Part shown: one piece after another, positions 11,290 through 20,201 of the stretch
Numbering within the stretch: the first letter of the stretch is position 1
Layout: each line of letters opens with the position of its first letter
Source: Metridium senile
Lineage: Eukaryota > Cnidaria > Anthozoa > Actiniaria > Metridiidae
Length of the DNA: 64,000 nt
NCBI GenBank assembly: GCA_949775045.1
Contig: OX459104.1
Coordinates: 2,775,429-2,839,428 of the forward strand
Reading direction: 5' to 3'
Position numbers and translations under genes: made by a program
The notes under the pieces: generated by a model
Told to the model about the DNA's origin: nothing
The model's database searches: none
What the model saw: only the letters and a program-made list of their open reading frames with translations

Positions 11290-12196
11290 TGTTCGGCTAT
11301 CTTTGTTGATTGTTTGCCTTCTTTTACCAATAACAACGATTGCATGATCTTCAGACGATCTGTCTTTAGCTCGACTTCTAACAAATTCAGTTATCAGTTC
11401 TCATCGATTTGGAGTAAATTCTTTAAAGTGCTCTCTGGCACTTATACAAATACAAATACGTTAAGATCATGAAAATTTGTTTCATAACATGACATCTTGG
11501 CAAACGCGCATCTACAAGTAAAACTGATACGAGAGAGCAACGGCTTAATACCCCGCTTAATACCCTGACACTTTCCCATGGGACCTCGACACGATTGCAG
11601 CCTAATCATGTATAAATTAAAAGTTTTATTAAATCCATTACAATACGCAAAGAGGTTTAATTGCGTTATATGAACGCATCATTACAATTGATATCTCACG
11701 AAACAAAACTTCACTTATATACTATTACTACCATTACAATTATACGACGTTTTCAAAAGCCTAAAGTCGATATTAACACCAGTTATTACATGACTCATTT
11801 AAACCACAATATACACATCTTTTCAATAATATTATACATCCTTTTCATTATAGATCGAGAGTACCTTAAAATAAACACCATCATGAATTCACATTTTCCT
11901 CAATCACCAAAAGCTATGTTATTAAGTGCGTTTTTAAAAATCGTTGCAAGTGTGTCAACTTTTTGTCGCATTCAAAACTCAACACAAAAGACGAAGTTAC
12001 ACAGATTACTCTTTCTTCAAGTCATTAACTGCTTACAAAGACGTCTCTCACGTATTGTTCATCGGATAAAAATAATTACGTTCACTAAGACCGACTAATA
12101 TACACTTCGCTTCGGTTATCCTGATGGACTTTCTGATTACAAAGACATCTCTCACAACTAGACAAGTACAAGAACGGAAACTCTGACCGTAAAACA
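11290..12196. other. Interior of the composite element, no supported gene
   Basis: This lies between the two divergent coding fragments. It contains only low-complexity ORFs. It could hold the promoter region and the lost 5' portion of the DUF3987-like gene. Confidence 0.4.
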
Positions 12197-13137
12197 ATGT
12201 TATCATTGATAAATGGAAGTTCGTGGAGAAGGAACTTTAGAACAACACACAGTGTAGTCGAACAGACATGGTTTAACATTGCTGGATTTGTTCAGCCTGA
12301 TGTTATTGTAACGTTACTTAATGGTAACGATTACGACGGATTCTGTGATCGGCAGATATTTGTGTGTCCAGCTGAACGTGACTTGGACTACGATGAACTA
12401 ACAAAACCACCACCATCGACACCTGAATTCGACGATATATTCCAGTTTCTAGATGAAATACATCGCCATGAAAGTACGAAATATACTTTGGCCGAGGATG
12501 CACACATAGAATTTGTGGCTTACCATGATAAATTAAACGAAAGAAAAAGGCAACAACATCGGCGCGACAGAGATCGCAAAAGTAATTTATCCAAGGCAAA
12601 GGGACAAGTCGTAAGACTTGCGGCAGTAAATTATGTCTTCAATCAGGCCATTCTCAAAGTAAAGGAGCCAGAATCTTTCACCCAATGGTCATATGAAATT
12701 CCAAAGGAATTCATGACTATGGCTATCAACGTCATGAATTACATCATGGAGCAGAGGTTTGCGTTAGGCAAACCAGCTACTAAACCTTCGGATGGCACTC
12801 TGAAACAAGCGAAAACATTGACGACGAAGCATCTAGTGTGGACTATCATAGAATTAAGCGGCTTCTAGAGCTGGAACAACCACTTACTATTACAAAGATT
12901 GCACAAAAGCATATACAGAGAAGAGTAGAAAATAAGTACCGTAAAGAAGAAGCCGAGGTTTTGATGGCAGATGTAGTTAAACTAGGTTTAGGTGTCTTGG
13001 AAGAAGAAAAATACCAATCAGGCAAAACGAAACGTACCAAGACAATTCTGAAGAAAAGAAAGCTTGTAGAACTATCAGAAGAAAAGAAAGAACTATTAAA
13101 GAAGATGAAAGTTGACTTTGATAAATTCTCAATTTGA
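12197..13137 (+). pseudogene. DUF3987-like (helicase/primase-associated) C-terminal fragment
   Basis: One frame (12197-12868) continues in another (12838-13137), so the gene is broken or spliced near 12.84 kb. The first frame has features I associate with the DUF3987 family: AGFVQPDVIVTLL, then NDYDGFCDRQIFVCP, and further on LSKAKGQVVRLAAV followed by a helical segment. The second frame is Lys/Glu-rich and predicted helical. The Walker-type ATPase part expected upstream in that family is not visible, so this is a 5'-truncated copy. DUF3987 proteins are linked to replication and primase/helicase functions in mobile elements. Its position inside the same inverted-repeat element as a KDZ transposase suggests it was a second element-encoded protein. 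Confidence 0.5.
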
Positions 13138-13379
13138 ACTCTACATTTTTTATTGTATAAGGTTTTAAATTTAAATTTTGCATCTTTATCGGACAATTTG
13201 TCATATTTTTAACATGAATTTCCATCATCACTTGTTAATTAACATTCATTTTAATTCTATATATATACTTCTAAACAAAATAATAGCGTATTTATTAATA
13301 TGTATTTTTGAATCAAAATGTTCCATTAAAGTATTTGTTTCTACTACTCAAAAACATGCCTTGTTTTAATGTGTATGCA

Positions 13380-13815
13380 CTCACAATATATATACATACA
13401 TATATAGACAGTGGGTTGTACCACGATTTATATACACTATATACAATAGACACTTGTATATTGTGTATATTTATACACTATATACACTGTATACACTATA
13501 TACACTGAGTCTTAGAGTTAACGCGATATATACACTATATACACATTATACATATATACAATAGACACTTGTATATTGTGTATATTTATACACAATATAC
13601 ACTGTATACACTTTATGTATAAATTGTATATATATACACTATATACAGTATATACACTACACTTGTATATTGTGTATATGATATGCTTGTTCAATATACA
13701 GTTTATACCATTTATGTATAAAGTGTATATATATACACTATATACAGTATCCTCAATATATATATATATATATATACACAATATATTAATTAAGTATATA
13801 CTGTATATTGTGCAA
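13380..13815. repeat. Right subterminal TATA-word array
   Basis: Tandem and dispersed copies of tatacactatatac and tgtatattgtgtat make up this segment. It is inverted relative to the array near 8.76-9.05 kb, ends at the terminal caataccgcgcc, and includes a run of alternating TA near 13760. Confidence 0.6.
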
Positions 13816-13909
13816 TACCGCGCCTCACTCGAGAGGTCAAACATAAACTCCTTAGGGAGGCCAAATAACTCTTTCTACTATTTATAATATACACCTAATT
13901 GTAGTAATG

Positions 13910-14110
13910 TTGTCATACAAAAATATACATTTGTTATAAGGAACATCTGTGATTTAGTACGATAGGAATTGATTAAAAGACAAAAGAAGATCATTCAAGC
14001 TGAACTCTCTCTTTTGTCTTTTAATTAATTCCTTTCGCACTAAATCACAAATGTTCTATTTTCTTTGCGACAAATGTTCTATTTTGTATGACAACCTTAC
14101 TGCAAGTAGG
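13910..14110. repeat. Small inverted-repeat element
   Basis: Left and right parts around 13.93-14.07 kb are inverted copies (ttgattaaaagacaaaag against cttttgtcttttaatt), preceded and followed by acaaatgttctatt-type sequence. It looks like a short MITE. No gene is seen. Confidence 0.5.
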
Positions 14111-14235
14111 TGTATGTCAGTTCAATATTGACAATATTATCTAAGTGCACGAATTACACCATTATCAGGAATTTACTTTTTCCTTCACGATCTAACAAGC
14201 TAGCCACATGCAGTCATAGACTGCCTTTAATTTCT

Positions 14236-14353
14236 AAACGCCCAGGGTTTTTTCTAAACGCCCAGGGTTTTTACTCAAACGCCCAGGGTTTTTTCTAAAC
14301 GCCCAGGGTTTTTCTTTAAACGCCCAGGGTTTTTTCTAAACGCCCAGGGTATT
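14236..14353 (+). repeat. Minisatellite of taaacgcccagggttt
   Basis: Six consecutive units of about 18-22 bases contain aaacgcccagggtttt. More copies occur at 16695-16760 in the same orientation and at 16770-17030 inverted. Confidence 0.85.
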
Positions 14354-15309
14354 TAACTCGTGGATCGAAGATCTTCGAGTTATTGGGATGGGACTTTTAA
14401 ACCGGAAGTGTCACTCACTCGCTCACTCACTCACTCACTAGACCGTCAGTGTAAACTTTTGAGCCTCAAGATTTTGGTCAGCGTATCGTCGCATATGCAT
14501 TACATCATCTTTCAAACAACCACTCTCCCAATTATCTTTTCTAAATTTTAAGTTTTTAAGCGAAATTATTTATATGCGAGAGGTCACTAAATCAGATATT
14601 CGATCCTTCGCGCATGTTCAGAATGATTGAGGAGTCTAACAACTCAAAAAAAGACACGTAAAAATAACAAAAACAAACATACTGCATTGTAAATACTTTT
14701 TATGAATTTGTTTACGTTGAATTTTAAAACGTGCATCCGGCACGGCTTAAAAACGGCTGAAGGAAGCGCAAATAACACAGGAAGCCCAAATACCACAGGA
14801 AGCCCAAGGAAATCGCCATCTTGGATTTGAACCCGAATTCATTTGGATTTCTCGTACTTCTACATCGATTTACTCTTCCAAATCAGCGTTGGCTTTGGGT
14901 ATATTGTTTGCTTAAGTCATTATACAATTGCTAGCTGTTATTTTCTAACGTTTTTACGGAAAGAGGTTTTCTAAAACATGTCAATATCAGACAGTCAGTA
15001 AAACTCCAGCCAACTCGATCCTCGAATTCCCAGAAAGCAGATTAATCAGCCAAGTAGATAAAAACAACGACATGAAAGCTGGATTATTCCAATACGAACT
15101 GCCACCAAAGCAAAGAAACAAGTAACTAATATAATTATACGTTTTTTGATAAATATCAATATTTTCAAAACATAATTCATCTTTTTAATAGTTAATCTAC
15201 ATGTACAATACGCCTTCTCCGGTTCATAAGATCGTTCAGAACGCCTTAAATCACCTAACACCGCCTAAGTATTTAAGAGCTTTTTGCTAAAATCACCTAA
15301 CATCGACTA
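14354..15309. other. Intergenic sequence, partly a copy of 7.6-7.9 kb
   Basis: No gene is supported. The part from about 15050 to 15309 is a diverged copy of 7624-7880 and continues after the mariner-like insertion at 16318. Two cacaggaagccc termini of the CACAGG family lie at about 14776 and 14798. Confidence 0.55.
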
Positions 15310-16317
15310 CTACCATTTGCGAGCTTCCGTGAGGCGTGACGCGACAAGTAGGTTTTGAAAAGTTATATCCCAGACGATTGTCAATCAAAACTTTTATTTT
15401 GGCCTATCAAACTTAGAGGGCGTGGATGCAAAACTATTATGTTTCACACGGGAAACTTTTATGTTTCTGCCTTGATAGCATTAGTTTTTATCCGATATAA
15501 AGTAATTAGTGTCATGGAGAAAGTGAACAAATTCGGGCGAATCTATAAAACAGGCGTTTCGCTCTCTAAGGAGATGAGAATGATGATTATTAGTAACATC
15601 ATCAACCGAGGGGGCGACAGAACTACCGGATTCTTTCCTTCAAATTATTCAAACGTTGCACAGGACTTGTTGATATCGCCTAACACAGTTCAAAAAGTTT
15701 GGAAGCAATTTTGCGAGTCTTACAATATCGAGAGTCTAAAGCGAGGAGGAGATTTCAGTTCCAAATTAACTGGCGATGACCTTCAACTGATCGAAATTCT
15801 AAAGACAGAAAGGGGCTCAATTTCTTTAAAAGAAAACTATCAAGTAGTGGAACAAGTCGGGGACGTAAGGGGTGACATTTCTTTGTCTTCGATATCAAGA
15901 GCAATCAAATCAAAATTACTGTCGGGGAAAAAATACTCAAGAAAGAAAATAACCCAAATAGCAGCGGAGAAATTTACTTTTGAAAACATTTTGTACACGC
16001 AATTATTTATTGATTATTTAAGCTCTAAAGATGTAAGAACATATCTATACTAATTACTTTACATCTCTCGTAGTTTGGGCCATAAAACACTTTCACCTTC
16101 ACGGTCGCCATTATTCTATTTTCGAATTTTCGCCGCGCCGACAAGTTTATTATGCTGCCAAAACATGAAAGTTTCCCGTGTGAAACATAATAGTTTTGCA
16201 TCCACGCCCTCTAAGTTTGATAGGCCAAAATAAAAGTTTTGATTGACAATCGTCTGGGATATAACTTTTCAAAACCTACTTGTCGCGTCACGCCTCACGG
16301 AAGCTCGCAAATGGTAG
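15310..16317. mobile_element. Mariner-like element with ~150-bp TIRs and TA target site
   Basis: The inverted repeats at about 15310-15455 and 16160-16317 start ctaccatttgcgagcttc and are almost perfect. TA flanks each end (15308-15309 and 16318-16319). The host sequence on both sides matches one continuous stretch at 7.8-7.95 kb, so that locus serves as the empty site. Inside is only the N-terminal part of a transposase. Confidence 0.8.
15514..16053 (+). pseudogene. Tc1/mariner-type transposase, N-terminal DNA-binding part only
   Basis: An ORF of about 179 codons from the internal ATG has a paired-like helix-turn-helix pattern: GRIYKTGVSLSKEMR, then a second helix-turn-helix region VAQDLLISPNTVQKVW, and a linker region with SLSSISRAIKSKL. 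It stops at IDYLSSKD plus a few unrelated residues, where the catalytic DDE domain would normally begin. It is therefore an internal deletion derivative that could bind ends but not catalyse transposition. An earlier in-frame start at 15355 lies inside the terminal repeat and is unlikely. Family assignment is by remembered pattern. Confidence 0.6.
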
Positions 16318-16694
16318 TAAGATCGCCTTAGATTTTAGGAACATTTTGCTAAAATCGCTTTAGATCGCCTAAAATTACGGCGATTTTAAGGCCCGGAGAA
16401 GGCCTTACAATTAAGATTTATACATATATATATATATTGTAATTTAATGATATCTCAATACGTTTATTATAGAAATTCAGAATTACATCAGCTTCAAATA
16501 TATTACAAATAAAGTTTTATTTGTTTGAAATCAATGCCATGTCTTTTCAATATGCTAACAGCATTATTTTCATATGAAAATGTGAGATTTTTTAAATATA
16601 ACTTACAAAGTCAACATTAAAAGTGGTCTAAACACTAAGCGCTTTCAAAATGTTCAGTAACAATGATCCACGAGTTGGCCATAGGGCCTTTGAC
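16318..16694. repeat. Second half of the 7.9-8.18 kb duplicate
   Basis: This continues the host repeat split by the mariner-like element and aligns with about 7880-8180, ending at the shared phrase gagttggccatagggcc. No gene is present. Confidence 0.6.
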
Positions 16695-17030
16695 TATTTA
16701 AACGCCCAGGGTTTTAACTCAAACGCCCAGGGTTTTTCTTTAAACGCCCAGGGTTTTTATTCAAATATATAAAGATAAAAACCCTTGGCGTTTAGAAAAA
16801 TCCTTGGCGTTTAGAAAAAACCCTGGGCGTTTGAATAGAAACCCTGGGCGTTAAGAAAAAAACCTGGGCGTTTGAATAGAAACCCTGGGCGTTTAGAAAC
16901 AACCCTGGGCGTTAAAACGACTTTTAGCGTTTCGAAAAAAAATCCTGGGCGTAAAATAAAAAATATATATACCGTTTAGAAAAAACTTAGCCTCAGAAAA
17001 TAAAAAAACCCTGGATTTCAAAAAAACCCG
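16695..17030. repeat. Inverted minisatellite array (cgcccaggg)
   Basis: Three forward units (aaacgcccagggtttt) are followed, after a short AT spacer near 16765, by about ten units in reverse orientation (aaaccctgggcgttt), decaying to the right. The array is therefore palindromic and could fold into a large cruciform. It ends about 60 bases before the flank of family member 3. Confidence 0.8.
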
Positions 17031-17250
17031 AGTGTTCCCTACTATGGGCCACCGTACTATTCTGTATTCACAATTCTACCCTTTTTAAAATGGCTGCATG
17101 CGGTTTCAAAAAAAGCCAGATTCGTGAGGGTAACAGGGATAACAACTTGGCAGTATCATGTTCAAGTTATTTGCAAACATCAAACAAACAAACAAACTTC
17201 AAGTATGTTTTTTTTTATCAGCGAACCATTTTTTTTTTCAGTGAACCAAA

Positions 17251-17724
17251 ATGGCCAAATTGGATCTCAAGGTTGTCATGGTTATTCTTGCTGTCGTCAT
17301 GTTGGTGATGTTATTTGACGAAACCGAAGCAGCACGACGGCGTTCCTTTTCGAGCAGCCGCCGACGGGCAATCTCGTCTGTTCGCCGCCGACGGGCAATC
17401 TCGTCTGTTCGCCGCCGACGATCATCATACGTCTCATCCCGAAGCACTTCTTCTAGTTCGGGTCTCGTGATTGGTCTTTCCATATTTGGTGTGTTAACGG
17501 GTCTCGTCATCTTCGGGATTGTGATTTATTGTTGCTGTTGTCGTTCTACACAACGACCGGAAGTGGAAAATGAGCCTCCACCTTATACAGAAGATGTTTA
17601 TCCTTATCCGACGAAAAGTGACGCATACCCACCCCCTGGGGAAACCATTCCTCCCTCTCAAGGTCCCCCAGGGGCGATGCCGTACCCACCAGCGCCTTAT
17701 CCACCTGGTGATCCACCCGCATAG
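17251..17724 (+). CDS. Family member 3: signal peptide, Arg/Ser ectodomain, TM, PPPY tail
   Basis: This 157-residue protein has a signal peptide (1-27) identical to member 2 at protein level. An Arg/Ser segment (28-70) contains two exact AISSVRRRR units. A glycine-rich hydrophobic helix lies at about 71-93, followed at once by CCCC at 94-97. The cytosolic tail has EPPPYTED (a PPxY motif of the WW-domain ligand type at 109-112), then YPPPG and several Pro-rich turns. The expected topology is type I, with a cationic exterior and a PY-motif tail. The ORF begins after a T-run and CAG, with context gtgaaccaaaatggcc. The upstream sequence is a diverged copy of the flank of members 1 and 4, and the preceding minisatellite array ends within 230 bases. 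No known family is recognised. The tail resembles those of Shisa/WBP1-type adaptors, but the cysteine-rich ectodomain of that group is absent. Confidence 0.75.
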   Translation: MAKLDLKVVMVILAVVMLVMLFDETEAARRRSFSSSRRRAISSVRRRRAISSVRRRRSSYVSSRSTSSSSGLVIGLSIFGVLTGLVIFGIVIYCCCCRSTQRPEVENEPPPYTEDVYPYPTKSDAYPPPGETIPPSQGPPGAMPYPPAPYPPGDPPA

Positions 17725-18006
17725 TCATTGTAGCTTTGATTGCGACAACGATTTTTGATATAGGTGAATATTCTTAATACTCAAACGTTTCGATTTCATC
17801 ATTGGTTTAACTAATTACTATTTTTTTAATGGTATTGCTATTTTAACGAAATCCGAATAGTCAAAATCAATACGTTTAGGCTCCCGCAATATTTAACCAA
17901 TTGGCATAAAGACCTGTAAAAACAATCATGAACTTTAAAACGGTGTCTGCGTTTTTTTAAAGTATGCGCTTTGTTATATTAATCTTTTCAGGTACGATCG
18001 TTGATA
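17725..18006. other. 3' flank of member 3
   Basis: AT-rich sequence with no gene or repeat that I can name. Confidence 0.4.
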
Positions 18007-18147
18007 GAGTACAAACACTAAAAGTGTGCAGCACTTTGCACTATTTAGCAGTAAATAGTGTTGATTAGACAATAGAGAACAATAGAATTAGCCTAATTTA
18101 GCAGTATTTAGTGGTATTTATGCTGCACACTTTTAGTGCTTGTACTC
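18007..18147. mobile_element. 141-bp MITE, TA target site
   Basis: The ends gagtacaaacactaaaagtg and its inverse are flanked by TA on both sides (18005-18006 and 18148-18149). The interior has repeated agcagta/agtatttag words. Confidence 0.75.
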
Positions 18148-18257
18148 TACCCTTATATTTTAGAATTATAGTAAACATATCACTGGCAAGTTCAGACAAG
18201 TTATCGTAGGCAGGTAGTTGAGAATGGAAGAGTTTGTCTATCACAGAAGGAGCGGAC

Positions 18258-18320
18258 GGAGGGAGGGGGGGGGATGATCTGGATGACTTTAATTACCCCC
18301 CCCCCCTTTTTTTTTTGCAG
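18258..18320. repeat. G-tract / C-tract pair before the 18.3-kb module
   Basis: A G-run (about 18261-18271) is followed 25 bases later by a C-run and a T-run ending in GCAG. The two tracts can pair with each other. The T-run plus GCAG looks like another splice acceptor of the kind seen before the family ORFs, but no ORF follows. Confidence 0.45.
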
Positions 18321-18330
18321 TAAAGGATCT

Positions 18331-18759
18331 TTGCGCTCTTGTGTCTGTCCGCCAAAAGGATATCAAAGCTCACCCCCCTTGTCAAATTTCTGGATCCTCC
18401 CCTGAATACTTTCTGCATGGGTAACATTATTCGCCTGGATCTTGTTAAGGTAGAATGATTCCCTGGTATATAGTCGAGAGGAGCCGACAATAGCTTTCAC
18501 ATATCTGATTTTTTATGATCAAATTACATACTGAAGACATAAGATATACAATGCATTTCGGTCTTTGAATGCACTATTCGGTATTCAGATTTAACAATTA
18601 AACCCTTATTGAAATAGCTGTATAAAGTTTCAAAAAAAAAAAAAAAAGATTTCTTGTGGACGGGATCTCGCCTTTACCACACGCGCAGTAAGGCCAACAG
18701 GGCTAACAACTTGCATGTTTTGATAACAGAATTATGTTTTTTTCCCCCAGTGAACCAAC
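18331..18759 (+). promoter_or_regulatory. Uninterrupted 5' flank of member 4 (empty site for the 436-1733 transposon)
   Basis: This matches 99-428 and then 1734-1833 as one continuous sequence, with cttgtggacgggatct at the junction. It is the undisturbed version of the upstream region of member 1. It ends in a T/C-run and CAG nine bases before the ATG. Confidence 0.75.
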
Positions 18760-19122
18760 ATGGCCAAATTAGATCTCAAGGTTGTCATGGTTATTCTTGC
18801 TATCGTCATGTTGGTGATGTTATTTGACGACACCGAAGCAGCACGACGGCGTTCGTACATTCGCCGACGGGCAATCTCGACCAGTCGCCGACGAACAATC
18901 TTTCGCCGACGAACGTTCTTTCGCCAACGAACAACCTCTCGCCGACGAACGTTCTATCGCCGACGAACAGCCTCTCGCCGACGAACAACCTCTCGCCGAC
19001 GAATGTTCTATCGCCGACGAACGACCCTTCGCCGACCTTTCGCCGACGAACGTACTCTTGCCGACGAACGTACTCTCGCCGACGTCAAACCTATGGTTGA
19101 ACCAGTGGCTGACCAAGGCTAA
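18760..19122 (+). CDS. Family member 4: secreted arginine-repeat protein
   Basis: This 120-residue protein has a signal peptide matching member 1, including the Asp-Thr variant near residue 24, and a mature part matching member 2. RRR triplets recur every six residues from about 35 to 92 in units such as RRRTFY and RRRTTS. The frame then slips into FADERTLADERTLADV and a short tail ending DQG. No transmembrane helix or PY motif is present. Repeat number is lower than in member 2, as expected for an unstable 18-bp array. The start is set by the shared acceptor-ATG arrangement. Having the 5' flank of one subgroup and the 3' half of another makes it a mosaic. The product is predicted to be secreted and cationic; its function is unknown. 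Confidence 0.68.
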   Translation: MAKLDLKVVMVILAIVMLVMLFDDTEAARRRSYIRRRAISTSRRRTIFRRRTFFRQRTTSRRRTFYRRRTASRRRTTSRRRMFYRRRTTLRRPFADERTLADERTLADVKPMVEPVADQG

Positions 19123-19522
19123 TTTTCGCCACATTTCCTTCAGTGTATTGATACCACTTGGATTTCATTGAATTAACTATTGTACCATTGACTATAAATT
19201 TCCTCGTTTTTTGACCAAAAATTGTATAATTTGCTCATAAGCATCGAGCTGACTTGTTTAGCCCGGCTATAATCGATGATAGTAACGTGTGCTAAATGAA
19301 GTACTCAATAATAGAATACTAGTACTAAAAATATCATTGTTTGTCATTGTTATTGAAAGTAGGAATATTTAATCATAATTTAATCACGAACTGACTTGTT
19401 TAGCCCGGTAATTAATGTACTAAATAATAAATAATAAATTAATAAAATAATAAATAATAAAATAATAAAATAATAAATAATAAAATACTAGTACTAAAAA
19501 TATCATTGTTTGTCATTGTTAT
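19123..19522. repeat. 3' flank of member 4 with AATAATAAA array
   Basis: This is homologous to 5843-6060 at first. From about 19410 it contains an imperfect taaataataaaat array and a second partial copy of the flank (agcccggtaattaatg, then actagtactaaaaatatc). The transposon at 19523 inserted at the end of that partial copy. Confidence 0.6.
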
Positions 19523-20201
19523 CACAGGGACCCCTAATCAATCAATAATTATTAATAAAATAGACGAAAAACGCGCGCGCATGCAATTGTTCTTCGCTTG
19601 GGCTTCCTGTGTCGACTACTGCTCGTGATATCTGGTGGGCTTCCTGTGGCCGCCGTTGCTTGGTGACGAATGGCTGACGAATGGCAAAATTCAAAAACTT
19701 TTCTCGCGTAGCTTTTCTCCGCAAATCTCTCTAGTTTAGTAATATGTCACATACACCTAATTCAAAAAAGGTTGACGGGGCGAACGGCGATTGGCGATTG
19801 GTGATTGGCGATGGTTAATATTAATTCCTTCTTATTCGTTTCTAAATTACCCAAACAATGCCTCCACCGTTCAGGGAAACCTTCGAGACATCCATCTAAG
19901 GTCATCGCTTAACGATGTTTGGGTAATTTAGAATAGAATAAGAAGAAATTCGTATTATCCACAGTCTCGCGATCGCCAATCACCAATCGCCAATCGCCGT
20001 TCGCCCCGTCAACCTTTTTTGAATTAGGTGTATATATTATCACAAGGGGTGGACAAGTTACCAAGCAACGGCTGCCACAGGAAGGCCAACAGATATAACG
20101 AGCAGTAGTCGACACAGGAAGCCCAAGCGATGAACAATTGCATGCGCGCGCGTTTTTCATCTATTTTACCCATAATTTTTGATTGATTAGGGGTCCCTGT
20201 G
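19523..20201. mobile_element. CACAGG-ended transposon with 7-bp TSD, second copy
   Basis: The ends cacagggacccctaatcaat and its inverse enclose 679 bases. The 7-mer ttgttat flanks both sides (19516-19522 and 20202-20208). The long arms (about 19523-19850 and 19950-20201) are imperfect inverse copies and contain additional internal gggcttcctgtg ends, as if one family member sat inside another. No transposase is encoded. Confidence 0.85.

Larger units (their letters stand above)
8748..13827. mobile_element. 5.1-kb composite transposon: KDZ-type transposase plus DUF3987-like fragment
   Basis: Both ends carry an inverted gcgcggtattg (near 8755 on the plus strand, near 13812-13824 inverted). The 11-mer ctcgagaggtc lies directly outside on both sides (8737-8747 and 13828-13838) and is read as a target duplication. 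Just inside each end is a long array of TATACACTATATAC-like words (about 8760-9045 and 13380-13815), in opposite orientation. The interior has a frameshifted KDZ-type transposase on the minus strand and a DUF3987-like coding fragment on the plus strand, divergently arranged. A small TA-flanked MITE (9212-9634) has inserted into a duplicated sequence near the left end. The 11-bp duplication is longer than the 8 bp usually given for Zisupton-type elements. Confidence 0.7.

Noticed and set aside
12085..12279. Minus-strand ORF beside the DUF3987-like fragment
   Set aside because: Overlaps the better-supported plus-strand frame and shows no motif.
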